Assembly (NCBI GenBank): GCA_934524985.1
Contig: CAKSYT010000009.1
Span: 13,545 to 77,544, forward strand
DNA: 64,000 bases
Reading direction: 5' to 3'
DNA from: an uncultured Faecalibacterium sp.
Lineage (GTDB): Bacteria; Bacillota; Clostridia; Oscillospirales; Ruminococcaceae
How positions within the stretch are numbered: the first letter of the stretch is position 1; every line of letters begins with the position of its first letter. Below the pieces are notes generated by a model. The model had not been told where the DNA came from. It made no database searches and worked only from the letters and a program-made list of their open reading frames with translations. The translations under genes were made by a program, and so were the position numbers. This document shows, one piece after another, positions 15,577 to 23,685 of this stretch.

Positions 15577-17628
15577 TTATTCCTCAAATTCCAGATCGCT
15601 GGGCTGGATGAGGTCAAGGGGGGCGGCGGGCTCGGCGATGAGGCGGCGGCTCTGGTTGAAGATGGCCTTTTCCAGCGTGTTGCGCGCCAGACGGCCATTG
15701 CCGGCGGTGCGGCTGTCCAGCGCCTGACGGCGCTTGTAGTAGCCCAGCAGCGGGAAGGTGCAGCCCTCGGCAAGGCGGTAGCCCTTGCCCTTTGCCAGCA
15801 CGGCGGTGATGTCCAGCAGCTCGTCCGCTGTGTAGTCCGGGAACTCGATTTTATTGGGGAAGCGGCTGGCAAGGCCGCTGTTGGCGGTGAGGAATACCTC
15901 CATCTCCTTGGTATAGCCCGCAAGGATGACCACCAGCTCGTCCCGGTGATCCTCCATGCCCTTTACAAGGGTGTCGATGGCCTCCAGCCCGAAGCTGTCC
16001 TGCTCGCCGCGGTACAGGCTGTACGCCTCGTCAATGAACAGCACACCGCCCAGTGCACTCTCGATGACGCTGTTGGTCAGCGGGGCGGTGTGGCCGGTGT
16101 AGCGCCCCACAAGGTCGGCGCGGGTCACCTCCACCAGCTGCCCGCCCTTGAGTGCGCCGATGGCTTTGAGGTACTTTGCCACCAGCCGGGCAATGGTGGT
16201 CTTGCCGGTGCCGGGGTTGCCGGTAAAGATCATGTGCATGGACAGGCTTGCGGTCTTGAAGCCCGCCGCTGCGCGGCGCTGCTGCACCTGTAAATTGTCT
16301 GCCAGACCGAACACATACTCCTTGACCGGGGCAAGCCCCACCAGCGCATCCAGCTCGGCGCGGATCTGCTCCACCGCGCCGGTGTAGGCCGCCGGAAGCA
16401 GGCTGAACAGGTCTGCCGGGGCAGCGCCGTTCAGCGCAAATTGCAGCCCCTCGGGCGCGGCAGTCAGCGCCACCGTGCCGGACAGCTTTGCATCGGTCTG
16501 CAAACAGTACTCGCTCAGGGCGCGGAAAATGCGCTCGCAGCAGTCTGCCAGCCCTTCTGCGCCCTTTTCCTTGGAGCACTGCGCCGCCACATAGTCCCGC
16601 ACATCCGCTCCGGCGGCAAGGGTCAGACCCAGACGGCTGTGCACCCGCTGCGCCAGCGCGTTCAGCTGCTGCGCCGCCAGCGCCGTCAGCGCCTCCGGGG
16701 TAAAGGGGATGGTCTGGCACACATCCCCTACCGCCGCCACAAAGGACGCGCCGAACTTATCCGCCAGCGCCTCCCGCCCCCTGCGGGAGAAGAAGATCAG
16801 GTACTTGCCGCAGGGGTCGATGCGGCTCACTGCGCCGGGGGCAAGCGCCGTACCGGCTTCCACCAGAATGCCCTCCTTGTTCACCAGATACCGGCTGGAC
16901 AAAGGCGCACTGCCCTTGACCGCGAGGTCGGAGAGGATGCGCAGAAAGCCGGGGTGGCAGCTCTCGTAATGCTCGAACACCACGATCTCGCCCGGGGCGT
17001 GCAGGGCGGCGTACAGGTCCTGCAAAAACAGCTTTTCCGCGCCGGGGTCGGGGTAGAGCGCGAGATCCATCACCGCCATCCGGTCGCTCTGCAAAAGCCC
17101 CCGCGCCGCCATGATGCGGGCGGTCTCGGCCAGCGCAAAGTGCCGCCCCGTGCCCGGTGCGCCCCACAGCAGGATCACGTTGCGGGCGGCTGCGCCCTCG
17201 GTGCCCAGCACAAAGGGGCGGCGCATCGCCCGCACCACGCTGTCCACAAAGGCATCCTGCCCGAGGACGGTCTTTTTCACCTCGGCAGCAAGGCCCTCAA
17301 AGCTGCCCAGCTGCTCCGGTTTTGTGTCTGCCGTGCCCTTGGCAAGCAGACCGTCCGCTTCCATATCCCGCAGCATCCGGCGGCTGTCCTCCAGCGCCGT
17401 CTGCACCCCGGCATCCTGCGCTTTCAGCCGGGCGTTCTGCTGCTTGAGCATTTCGTCCAGCTGCTTTTGCTGTTCCAGCAGCGCCGCGTTCAAATCCGGC
17501 AGGCCGCTGCCCGCCGTTTTTTCGGGCTGCGGCTTTTCCGGCTGCGGCTGTGCGCCGCCGAACTTCAGTTTGCCGCCCACGCCGAACACGCCGTTCATCA
17601 AGCTTTCCCAATCATCGGTATATGCCAT
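15577..17628 (-). CDS. Two-AAA-domain ATPase, second domain CbxX/SpoVK type
   Basis: 683 residues. Residues 1-85 are Gln/Lys-rich coiled coil. AAA domain 1 (about 105-370) has a weakened Walker A, GAPGTGRHF, with Arg instead of the catalytic Lys. AAA domain 2 (about 430-683) is a CbxX/CfqX/SpoVK module: FTGNPGTGKTTIARLVAKYL, GGVLFIDEAYSL and sensor LASRFPNKIEF. Such ATPases remodel proteins. ATG 17628 has GGAGGG about 9 bases upstream; an upstream in-frame start 63 bases earlier has no RBS. It is last in a leftward cluster after the CobW proteins, though separated by a terminator hairpin. Confidence 0.82.
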   Translation of the reverse strand: MAYTDDWESLMNGVFGVGGKLKFGGAQPQPEKPQPEKTAGSGLPDLNAALLEQQKQLDEMLKQQNARLKAQDAGVQTALEDSRRMLRDMEADGLLAKGTADTKPEQLGSFEGLAAEVKKTVLGQDAFVDSVVRAMRRPFVLGTEGAAARNVILLWGAPGTGRHFALAETARIMAARGLLQSDRMAVMDLALYPDPGAEKLFLQDLYAALHAPGEIVVFEHYESCHPGFLRILSDLAVKGSAPLSSRYLVNKEGILVEAGTALAPGAVSRIDPCGKYLIFFSRRGREALADKFGASFVAAVGDVCQTIPFTPEALTALAAQQLNALAQRVHSRLGLTLAAGADVRDYVAAQCSKEKGAEGLADCCERIFRALSEYCLQTDAKLSGTVALTAAPEGLQFALNGAAPADLFSLLPAAYTGAVEQIRAELDALVGLAPVKEYVFGLADNLQVQQRRAAAGFKTASLSMHMIFTGNPGTGKTTIARLVAKYLKAIGALKGGQLVEVTRADLVGRYTGHTAPLTNSVIESALGGVLFIDEAYSLYRGEQDSFGLEAIDTLVKGMEDHRDELVVILAGYTKEMEVFLTANSGLASRFPNKIEFPDYTADELLDITAVLAKGKGYRLAEGCTFPLLGYYKRRQALDSRTAGNGRLARNTLEKAIFNQSRRLIAEPAAPLDLIQPSDLEFEE

Positions 17629-17691
17629 GGTGCTGCCCTCCATCGGTGTTTTTCTTCCAGTATAGTGAACTGCGCGGCATTTTGCAAGCAC

Positions 17692-17718
17692 AAAAAAGCT
17701 CCCCCTTTCGGGGGAGCT
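17692..17718 (-). terminator. Terminator between the acidic anchored protein and the AAA ATPase
   Basis: On the leftward strand AGCTCCCCC-GAAA-GGGGGAGCT is followed by TTTTTTG. The stem is the same as the core hairpin of family 1 repeats. Confidence 0.75.
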
Positions 17719-17753
17719 GATATCCGCGTCTGTGCGGGGATCATGCTGTTTTC

Positions 17754-18215
17754 TCAGCCCTTGCAGCCCTGCTCTTCCCAGTCGCCGAAATCGTTGGCAT
17801 CGGCGATCTTGGTGGCATCGAACTTGCCGCTCTCGTCCTTGGGGGCAACGGCGGGGCCGGCCTCCACGGGGTTGGCGTTCGGGGCTTCGGGGTCGTACAC
17901 CGGACGCTCTTCGGCGGTCTCCGGCTGGGTCTGGGGTGCGTCCTCGGCAGGGGCGGGAGCCTCCGGTGCGGCTTCCTCAGCGGCAGCTTCTGCGGCGGCA
18001 TCGGCAGCCTTTGCCTCTTTCTTAGCTTCGGCTTCCGCGTAGGCTTCGGCGGTCTTTTCGGCCTCCTCGGCGTCCTTTTCGGCTTCCTCCGGAAACTCGA
18101 CCTCCTCCACATGGAGCGGGTCTTTCTGGTTCAGGATCTTGTCCAGCACCACGATGGCAGCGCCGGTGACGGCCACGGCAGCAGCCGTGCCAAGAATACG
18201 GAACAGAGTTTTCAT
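17754..18215 (-). CDS. Membrane-anchored acidic Ala/Glu-rich protein
   Basis: 153 residues. One N-terminal transmembrane helix (LGTAAAVAVTGAAIVVL, about 8-24) precedes an Ala/Glu/Lys-rich helical stretch of about 70 residues (EEAEKDAEEAEKTAEAYAEA), a Pro/Glu-rich linker, and a C-terminal motif DATKIADANDFGDWEEQGCKG. Not recognised. Composition suggests a long rod or disordered tether. It is 28 bases downstream of the CobW-DUF1980 gene in the same orientation. AGGAGG precedes the start by 8 bases. Confidence 0.7.
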   Translation of the reverse strand: MKTLFRILGTAAAVAVTGAAIVVLDKILNQKDPLHVEEVEFPEEAEKDAEEAEKTAEAYAEAEAKKEAKAADAAAEAAAEEAAPEAPAPAEDAPQTQPETAEERPVYDPEAPNANPVEAGPAVAPKDESGKFDATKIADANDFGDWEEQGCKG

Positions 18216-18243
18216 ACCAGAACCTCCTTGTTATAAAGAAACG

Positions 18244-19206
18244 TTAAGAGAACGTTACGACCTCTTCAAGGGGCTTTTCGGCGGGCTCCACCGACACGGC
18301 GGTCAGCACCGGGCCCTTGCCCCGGTAGATGTTGTGGAACTTGTAGCCCACCTTGGCGGTCACCCGCACCCATGCGCGCTGTTCCAGCGCCTTGTAGCCA
18401 TCGTAGCTGCAGGGGAAGCCCACAAACTGGATATCCTGCACGCAGCAGGTCATGGCAAAGCGGCCGGGCACAAAGCTGTTTTTACCGGCGCGGTTGGTCT
18501 GGCAGACCTGTGCCAGAAAACGCACCGTCTTGCCGGTGTACTTCTGGGGCTCGTCCTGACAGTCCATGTACCAGATGCCGAAATCGTCATCCGGGATGTC
18601 GATGGGGTCGGCGTTGATATCAAAGGGCAGCGGGTCGGGGATATCATCGTAGGCTACGCTGCCGTCCTTGAACTCGTAGGCGATATCGCACTTGCGGGAA
18701 GCCTGCCGCACCAGCTTGTGCAGCTCCTGCCGGGCGTCATCGTTGTTCACGGCTTCGGCGCGGTTGAACACGATCAGCTCGCTGCGGGCGATCTTGTCCA
18801 GCATCAGGCTGCGCATGGAGTTGTCGCGGGCGTAGGTCAGGGCGGTGGTGCCGTCGGCAGTGGCGATGCACTGGTACACCAGCCAGTTTTCGGGCAGCGC
18901 CTCGGCTAAGTCCTGCAGCAGCCACATGCCGTTGTACTCGATGACCACGCGGCCTGCGTCCGCTTCCTTGCCCAGCTTTGCAAGGTTCTGGGGGTTCAGT
19001 TCGGACTTATCCTCCAGCACCTTCACGGTCACGCCGGGGAAGGCGAACTTTTTCTCGTTATACTCCTCTTCGCCCTCCTCGCAGATCAGCAGCAGGGTCT
19101 TGTCGCCGGAGTCGAAATTGGGGTCTTCAAAGGTCTCCTGAATAAACTTGGTCTTGCCGCTTTCCAGAAAGCCCACAAACAGGTAGACCGGGATCTCTTT
19201 TGCCAT
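18244..19206 (-). CDS. CobW-type GTPase fused to a DUF1980-like domain
   Basis: 320 residues. The first 200 resemble a COG0523/CobW GTPase: Walker A GFLESGKT at 12-19, LLICEEGEEEYN, and an FNRAEAVNNDD block near the usual guanine-specificity position. The CxCC metal motif of CobW proteins is absent. Residues about 215-315 (KYTGKTVRFLAQVCQTNR, FVPGRFAMTCCVQDIQFVGF, WVRVTAKV) look like the C-terminal domain of YcgQ/DUF1980 proteins, normally partners of YcgR-type permeases. It lies 49 bases after the His-rich CobW gene. The likely role is metal handling or cofactor insertion; the fusion is the unusual point. Confidence 0.72.
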   Translation of the reverse strand: MAKEIPVYLFVGFLESGKTKFIQETFEDPNFDSGDKTLLLICEEGEEEYNEKKFAFPGVTVKVLEDKSELNPQNLAKLGKEADAGRVVIEYNGMWLLQDLAEALPENWLVYQCIATADGTTALTYARDNSMRSLMLDKIARSELIVFNRAEAVNNDDARQELHKLVRQASRKCDIAYEFKDGSVAYDDIPDPLPFDINADPIDIPDDDFGIWYMDCQDEPQKYTGKTVRFLAQVCQTNRAGKNSFVPGRFAMTCCVQDIQFVGFPCSYDGYKALEQRAWVRVTAKVGYKFHNIYRGKGPVLTAVSVEPAEKPLEEVVTFS

Positions 19207-19255
19207 AATGAATGGTTGCTCCTTCTCTCAATAATTTCCGCCGGAAGGGATTTTC

Positions 19256-20506
19256 TCAGCAGCCGAACAGCTGGGCGATGGCAGTCTCGTTCAGCTTGGA
19301 GCCGATGACCACCAGCTTGCCGCCCACGTCTGCGCTGCGGCTGCGCACTTCCCACTCGCCGGGCACATAGTCGAACTCCAGCCAGCCGTCTGCACCGCCG
19401 TCCACGATGCCCTTGCTGCGCAGGATCATGCCGTAATTGCCGGTATCCAGCTCGGTGAGGGCGTGCTCCACCTCGGCCTTGGTGAACTTGCGGGCCGTCT
19501 CCACGCCCCAGCTGGTGAACACTTCATCGGCGTGGTGGTCGTGATGATGATGACCGCAGCAGCAATGACCGTCATGGTCGTGATGATGCTCGTGCTCCTC
19601 GTGGTCATGCTCGTCATGGTCATGGTGATGATGCTCATGCTCGTGCTCGTCATCATCCTCGTCATGGTCATGATCGTGGTGGTGACCGCAGCAGCAATGG
19701 TCATCGTGATCATGCTCGTCGTGGTCGTGGTGATGATGCTCGTGCTCATCCTCGTCGTCGTCATCATCGTGGTCATGATGATGACCGCAGCTGCACACAC
19801 CGTTCTCATGGTCGTGATGATGGTGATGCTCGTGCTCTTCTTCCTCGTCCTCGTGAGCGTGCTCCTCGTTTGCCTTGGCAGCCATGGCGATCAGTTCGGC
19901 CTTGAAGTCGTCCTTGGTGGACATGGCCTTCAGGATCTGCTCACCGGTCAGGTGGTCCCATGCGGTGGTCACGATGGTGGCGGTGGGGTTCTTTTCGCGC
20001 AGCATTGCCACGGCAGCGGCGATCTTTTCCTCGCTGGCGGTCTGGGTGCGGCTGAGCAGGATGCAGCTTGCGTGGCTGATCTGGTCATCGTAGAACTCGC
20101 CGAAGTTCTTCATATACATCTTCACCTTGTTCACGTCAGCCACGGTGACAAAGCTGTTCAGCTGCACGTCCAGATGCTCGGCCACGCCCTCCACGGCGCG
20201 GGTCACATCGCTCAGCTTGCCCACGCCCGAGGGCTCGATGACGATGCGGTCGGGGTGGTACTGCTCCACCACCTGCTGCAGAGCGGTGCGGAAATCGCCC
20301 ACCAGAGAGCAGCAGATGCAGCCGGCGTTCAGCTCGTTGATCTGAATGCCGCTTTCCTTCAGGAAACCGCCGTCAATGCCGATCTCGCCGAACTCGTTCT
20401 CGATCAGCACCACCTGCTGGCCTGCAAAGGCCTCGGTGATCAGCTTTTTGATCAGGGTGGTTTTGCCGGCGCCAAGGAAGCCGGAGAAGATATCAATTTT
20501 AGTCAT
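19256..20506 (-). CDS. COG0523 (CobW/ZNG1-like) metallochaperone GTPase with long His/Asp/Glu metal-binding insert
   Basis: 416 residues. Walker A GFLGAGKTT at 9-17, ENEFGEIGIDGG, the signature CICC at 63-66, EPSGVGK near 91. Residues about 215-326 are almost only His, Asp and Glu, interrupted by three C(S/C)CGHHH modules near 238, 271 and 315; then a CobW C-terminal domain (WGVETARKFTKAEVEHAL... WLEFDYVPGEWEVR). Family members deliver Zn2+, Co2+ or Ni2+ to client enzymes. A direct repeat CGCAAT-ATT-CGCAAT (20532-20546) lies just upstream and could be an operator, which is speculative. Confidence 0.9.
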   Translation of the reverse strand: MTKIDIFSGFLGAGKTTLIKKLITEAFAGQQVVLIENEFGEIGIDGGFLKESGIQINELNAGCICCSLVGDFRTALQQVVEQYHPDRIVIEPSGVGKLSDVTRAVEGVAEHLDVQLNSFVTVADVNKVKMYMKNFGEFYDDQISHASCILLSRTQTASEEKIAAAVAMLREKNPTATIVTTAWDHLTGEQILKAMSTKDDFKAELIAMAAKANEEHAHEDEEEEHEHHHHHDHENGVCSCGHHHDHDDDDDEDEHEHHHHDHDEHDHDDHCCCGHHHDHDHDEDDDEHEHEHHHHDHDEHDHEEHEHHHDHDGHCCCGHHHHDHHADEVFTSWGVETARKFTKAEVEHALTELDTGNYGMILRSKGIVDGGADGWLEFDYVPGEWEVRSRSADVGGKLVVIGSKLNETAIAQLFGC

Positions 20507-20691
20507 GTTCCAAATGCCTCTTTCTTTTTATCGCAATATTCGCAATTGTTAGCGCAAAGGGCCGCAGAGTGCTGACCCATAAAAATACTACACCTCTATT
20601 ATAACAAGGCTGTCAATGGAAAAACGGCCTTTTTCAAGAAAAAATTGTAACTTTTTTTGCAAATTGGTTGCGTTTTGGGGCGGGGACGAAC

Positions 20692-20867
20692 TCCCTCAGT
20701 CAAAACCTGACGGTTTTGCCAGCTCCATCTGGGAGGGAGCCAACCCTCTCAGGCTCACTGCGTTCGCCAGCTCCCCCGAAGGGGGAGCTTTTTGCCCTCT
20801 TCCGATAAGTAGAGCAAAACCTCCCCCTTTCGGGGGAGGTGGCATCGCGCAGCGATGACGGAGAGGG
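20692..20867. repeat. Family 1 palindromic repeats, double copy
   Basis: Two adjoining units in the 470-base gap between the CobW gene and pepP. The first has CCCTCAGTCAAAACCTGACGG...GGGAGGGAG. The second has CCCTCTCAGG, GCCAGCTCCCCCGAAGGGGGAGC and ends CGATGACGGAGAGGG. The unit's right arm (GCATCGCGCAGCGATGAC) recurs inverted at 33843. Apart from this and the pepP promoter the gap shows nothing. Confidence 0.7.
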
Positions 20868-20883
20868 TTCGTCCACCCCCGCA

Positions 20884-20912
20884 TTGCATTCTTCCCCGCA
20901 GAATGATACAAT
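20884..20912 (+). promoter_or_regulatory. Promoter of the aminopeptidase gene
   Basis: TTGCAT, 17 bases, TACAAT, 63 bases before the ATG. Confidence 0.65.
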
Positions 20913-20975
20913 AGCAGCAGCAAACCATCGCCGCCGGACGTTTTTCCGGCAAATGACAGAAAGAGGGCTTTTGTT

Positions 20976-22775
20976 ATGAGTATGAACACGGTTCCCGAGC
21001 GTCTGGCCGCGCTGCGTGCCGCTATGCAGGCAAACGGCGTGGACGTCTATCTGATCCCGGTGGGCGACCCGCATTCCAGCGAGTATCTGCCCGACCACTA
21101 CACCTCCCTGACCTACTTCTCCGGCTTCCACGGCGAAAACTCCAACTTTGTGGTCACCATGACCGAGAGCGCCGTCTGGGCAGACGGCCGGTATTTTGTG
21201 CAGGCAGAAAAGGAGATCGCCGGCACCGAGATCCAGCTGATGCGCATGGGCGAGCCGGGCGTGCCCACCGCCGAGGAATACTGCGGCAAGGTGCTGCCCG
21301 AGGGCGGCACGCTGGGTCTGTGCGGCCTGACCGCCAACTGTGCGCTGGTCAACAACCTGAAAAAGGAGCTGGAGCCCAAGCACGGCAGCATCAAGACCCT
21401 GTTCTTGGAGGACGAGCTGTGGGTGGAGGGCCGCCCTGCCCGCCCGGCTACCCCGGCATGGATCCTGCCCAAGGAGTATGCAGGCTTCTCCCCGGCAGAA
21501 AAGCTGGAGCAGCTGCGCGGCAAGCTGAAGGAGCAGGGCTGCACCGCCCAGCTGGTGGGCAAGCTGGATAATCTGGCTTGGCTTTTGAACCTGCGCGCCA
21601 TGGATATCGAGTGCACCCCCTACGCCATGGCCTACTGCTATGTTACCCCGAGCCGCGCCGTGCTGTTCATCAATCAGGCGCGGGTCACCCCGGAGGCCAA
21701 GGCAGAGCTGGAAGCCAACGGCGTGACGCTGGCCGACTACGACAGCATTCTGGACGTGATGGCCGCCGAGACCGAGCCGCAGACCGTGCTGGCTGAGAGC
21801 GCTACCGTGAACTACGCCGTGTATCAGGTGCTGGAAAACAACCCCGCCCTGACCGTGAAGGACGCCGCCGACCCGTTGCTTGCCATGAAGGGCGTGAAGA
21901 ACGAGGTGGAGCTGGCACACCTGCGCGAGTCCCATCTGCGGGACGCCGTGGCCATGGTGCGGTTCCAGATCGAGCTGGAGAACCGTCTGGCTTCCGGCGA
22001 AGAGCTGACCGAGCTGACCGTGGACGAGATCCTGCACAAGTACCGCAGCGCGGATGACAAGTTCCTTGTGGAGAGCTTTGGCACCATTGCAGCCTACGGC
22101 GGCAACGCAGCCATGATGCACTACCATGCCACCCCGGAGGATCACGCCGTCTTGCAGCGCAAGGGCTTTTTGCTGGTGGACAGCGGCGCTACCTACATGG
22201 ACGGCACCACTGACATCACCCGCACCTACCCGCTGGGCGAGCTGACCGAGGACGAGCGGCTGTTCTATACCTGGACGCTCCAGTGCCACATCGACATTGC
22301 CAAGGCCGTCTGGCTGGACTACTGCGACTGCCACATGCTGGACACCATCGCCCGCGAGCCGCTGTGGCGTCACCTCATCAACTACCGCTGCGGCACCGGC
22401 CACAGCGTCAGCTTTGTGGGCAACGTCCATGAGGGTCCCCACGCTTTGAACGGCCGCAACACCACCCTGATGCGCCCGGGCATGATCGTCACCGACGAGC
22501 CCGGCGTGTACGAGGCCGGAGAGGTGGGCATCCGCATCGAGAACGAGATCGAGTGCTATCACAAGGCCGACAACCAGTACGGCACCTTCCTTGCCTTCCG
22601 TCCCATCACCTTTGTGCCCATTGCCACCTCTCCCATCGTGCCCGGCGTGCTGGACAAGGAGCAGATCGCTTGGTTGAACGACTACCACCGCAAGGTGTTC
22701 GAGCAGCTGGCACCCCGTCTGACCGAGGACGAGCGTGCATGGCTGGCTGAGAAGTGCGCCGCCATCGGCTGCTGA
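20976..22775 (+). CDS. Xaa-Pro aminopeptidase (M24B, aminopeptidase P family)
   Basis: 599 residues, the long three-domain type. Two N-terminal creatinase-like domains (VYLIPVGDPHSSEYLPDHYTSL, WADGRYFVQAEKEI) precede the catalytic pita-bread domain from about residue 310. Metal and catalytic residues are visible in MHYHATPEDHAVLQ, LVDSGATYMDGTTDITRTY, GHSVSFVGNVHEGPHAL, TDEPGVYEAGEVGIRIENE. It cleaves the N-terminal residue before proline in the cytoplasm. AAAGAGGG is about 10 bases upstream. Monocistronic, with a clear promoter and terminator. Confidence 0.95.
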   Translation: MSMNTVPERLAALRAAMQANGVDVYLIPVGDPHSSEYLPDHYTSLTYFSGFHGENSNFVVTMTESAVWADGRYFVQAEKEIAGTEIQLMRMGEPGVPTAEEYCGKVLPEGGTLGLCGLTANCALVNNLKKELEPKHGSIKTLFLEDELWVEGRPARPATPAWILPKEYAGFSPAEKLEQLRGKLKEQGCTAQLVGKLDNLAWLLNLRAMDIECTPYAMAYCYVTPSRAVLFINQARVTPEAKAELEANGVTLADYDSILDVMAAETEPQTVLAESATVNYAVYQVLENNPALTVKDAADPLLAMKGVKNEVELAHLRESHLRDAVAMVRFQIELENRLASGEELTELTVDEILHKYRSADDKFLVESFGTIAAYGGNAAMMHYHATPEDHAVLQRKGFLLVDSGATYMDGTTDITRTYPLGELTEDERLFYTWTLQCHIDIAKAVWLDYCDCHMLDTIAREPLWRHLINYRCGTGHSVSFVGNVHEGPHALNGRNTTLMRPGMIVTDEPGVYEAGEVGIRIENEIECYHKADNQYGTFLAFRPITFVPIATSPIVPGVLDKEQIAWLNDYHRKVFEQLAPRLTEDERAWLAEKCAAIGC

Positions 22776-22822
22776 AAACAGCTGCCGCTTGTGCGTTAAA
22801 GCGTACACTGCTATAAAAATCC

Positions 22823-22866
22823 AAACGGTCTGGATCCTGTATGGCACAGGGTTCAGACCGTTTTTT
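22823..22866 (+). terminator. Terminator after aminopeptidase gene
   Basis: AAACGGTCTG...CAGACCGTTT with an inner TCCTGT/ACAGGG stem, followed by TTTT. Confidence 0.8.
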
Positions 22867-22896
22867 GTAAAATAAATCTTTATGGCAAAACGTTCC

Positions 22897-22925
22897 TTGA
22901 CATTATCGGTTTTATCCGATAAAAT
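22897..22925 (+). promoter_or_regulatory. Strong promoter of the toxin-antitoxin pair
   Basis: Perfect TTGACA, 17-base spacer, TAAAAT. The spacer is filled by a palindrome (next entry). Confidence 0.8.
22903..22922. promoter_or_regulatory. Probable autoregulatory operator (palindrome)
   Basis: TTATCGG-N6-CCGATAA, a perfect 7-bp inverted repeat lying between the -35 and -10 boxes, where a dimeric Xre antitoxin would block RNA polymerase. Confidence 0.7.
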
Positions 22926-22958
22926 ATAGATAGAAAGATTCGGTGTGAGGATGTAAAA

Positions 22959-23318
22959 ATGCAGGAATACGATGTTGACTTCTTCATAAGGGAGAATGGC
23001 GATTGCCCGGTAAAAGAGTTTTTGCTCTCCCTTGACAAAAAGATGAGGGCAAAGCTTTTGGTGGAACTCGACCTGCTGGAAGAAAACGGTCCCCAGCTCA
23101 GAGAGCCCTATTCAAAGCATCTTGAGGACGGGATCTTTGAGCTCCGGGCAAAGCAGAGGTCGGACATCACGCGCGTGCTGTACTTCTTCTTTGTAGGAAA
23201 GAAGATCGTCCTCACAAACGGATTCACAAAGAAAACCCAGAAAACACCCCGCGCTGAGATAGCAACCGCGAAAAAATACCGTGCGGAATACATAGAGCGA
23301 AAGGAGAACCTCTCATGA
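22959..23318 (+). CDS. Type II toxin, RelE/HigB (Gp49-like) family
   Basis: 119 residues. YDVDFFIRENGDCPVKEFLLSLDKKMRAK at the start, LREPYSKHLEDGIFELRAKQRSDITRVLYFF in the middle and LTNGFTKKTQKTP near the end match Gp49-like HigB toxins, ribosome-dependent mRNA endonucleases. The toxin precedes the antitoxin, as in higBA loci, and overlaps it by 4 bases. GAGG lies 8 bases before the ATG. The region is slightly less GC-rich than its neighbours, in line with acquisition. Confidence 0.88.
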   Translation: MQEYDVDFFIRENGDCPVKEFLLSLDKKMRAKLLVELDLLEENGPQLREPYSKHLEDGIFELRAKQRSDITRVLYFFFVGKKIVLTNGFTKKTQKTPRAEIATAKKYRAEYIERKENLS

Positions 23319-23605
23319 GTGACTTTAGAAAATTCCTTGATGAACAGCTTGAGGACCCGGAGCTCAAGGCTGAATGGGATGCTTTGCAGCCGGAACGCGC
23401 ACTGGTCCAAGCCATGATCGATGCGCGCAAGCGCACCGGCATGACGCAGCAGCAGCTGGCAGAGAAAACCGGCATCTCGCAATCCGATATCAGCAAATTT
23501 GAAACCGGAGGCGGCAATCCTTCCATCAAGACCTTGCAGCGTCTGGCAGCAGGCATGGGAATGATCCTTCAGGTCGAATTTAAGCCTGTCACAAGCACCC
23601 ACTAA
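23315..23605 (+). CDS. Xre-family antitoxin
   Basis: 96 residues with a C-terminal HTH: ALVQAMIDARKRTGMTQQQLAEKTGISQSDISKFETGGGNPSIKTLQRLAAGMG. The N-terminal 35 residues (FRKFLDEQLEDPELKAEWDALQPE) are the typical HigA-type toxin-neutralising part. It should bind the palindrome at 22903 and repress the pair. Translationally coupled to the toxin (ATGA overlap), with AAAGGAG upstream. Confidence 0.9.
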   Translation: MSDFRKFLDEQLEDPELKAEWDALQPERALVQAMIDARKRTGMTQQQLAEKTGISQSDISKFETGGGNPSIKTLQRLAAGMGMILQVEFKPVTSTH

Positions 23606-23685
23606 GCCGCAGGCATGTTCCGTTTTGACAGGCATTATTTTTGAAAATCGCGGTAGATCGTCTACCCTGCAAAGGAAACCGAACC

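Noticed and set aside
19463..20575. Rightward frame rich in Val, Met and Leu, looking like a membrane protein
   Set aside because: It is the antisense of the His/Asp codon repeats in the CobW gene, which read as Met/Val in that frame.
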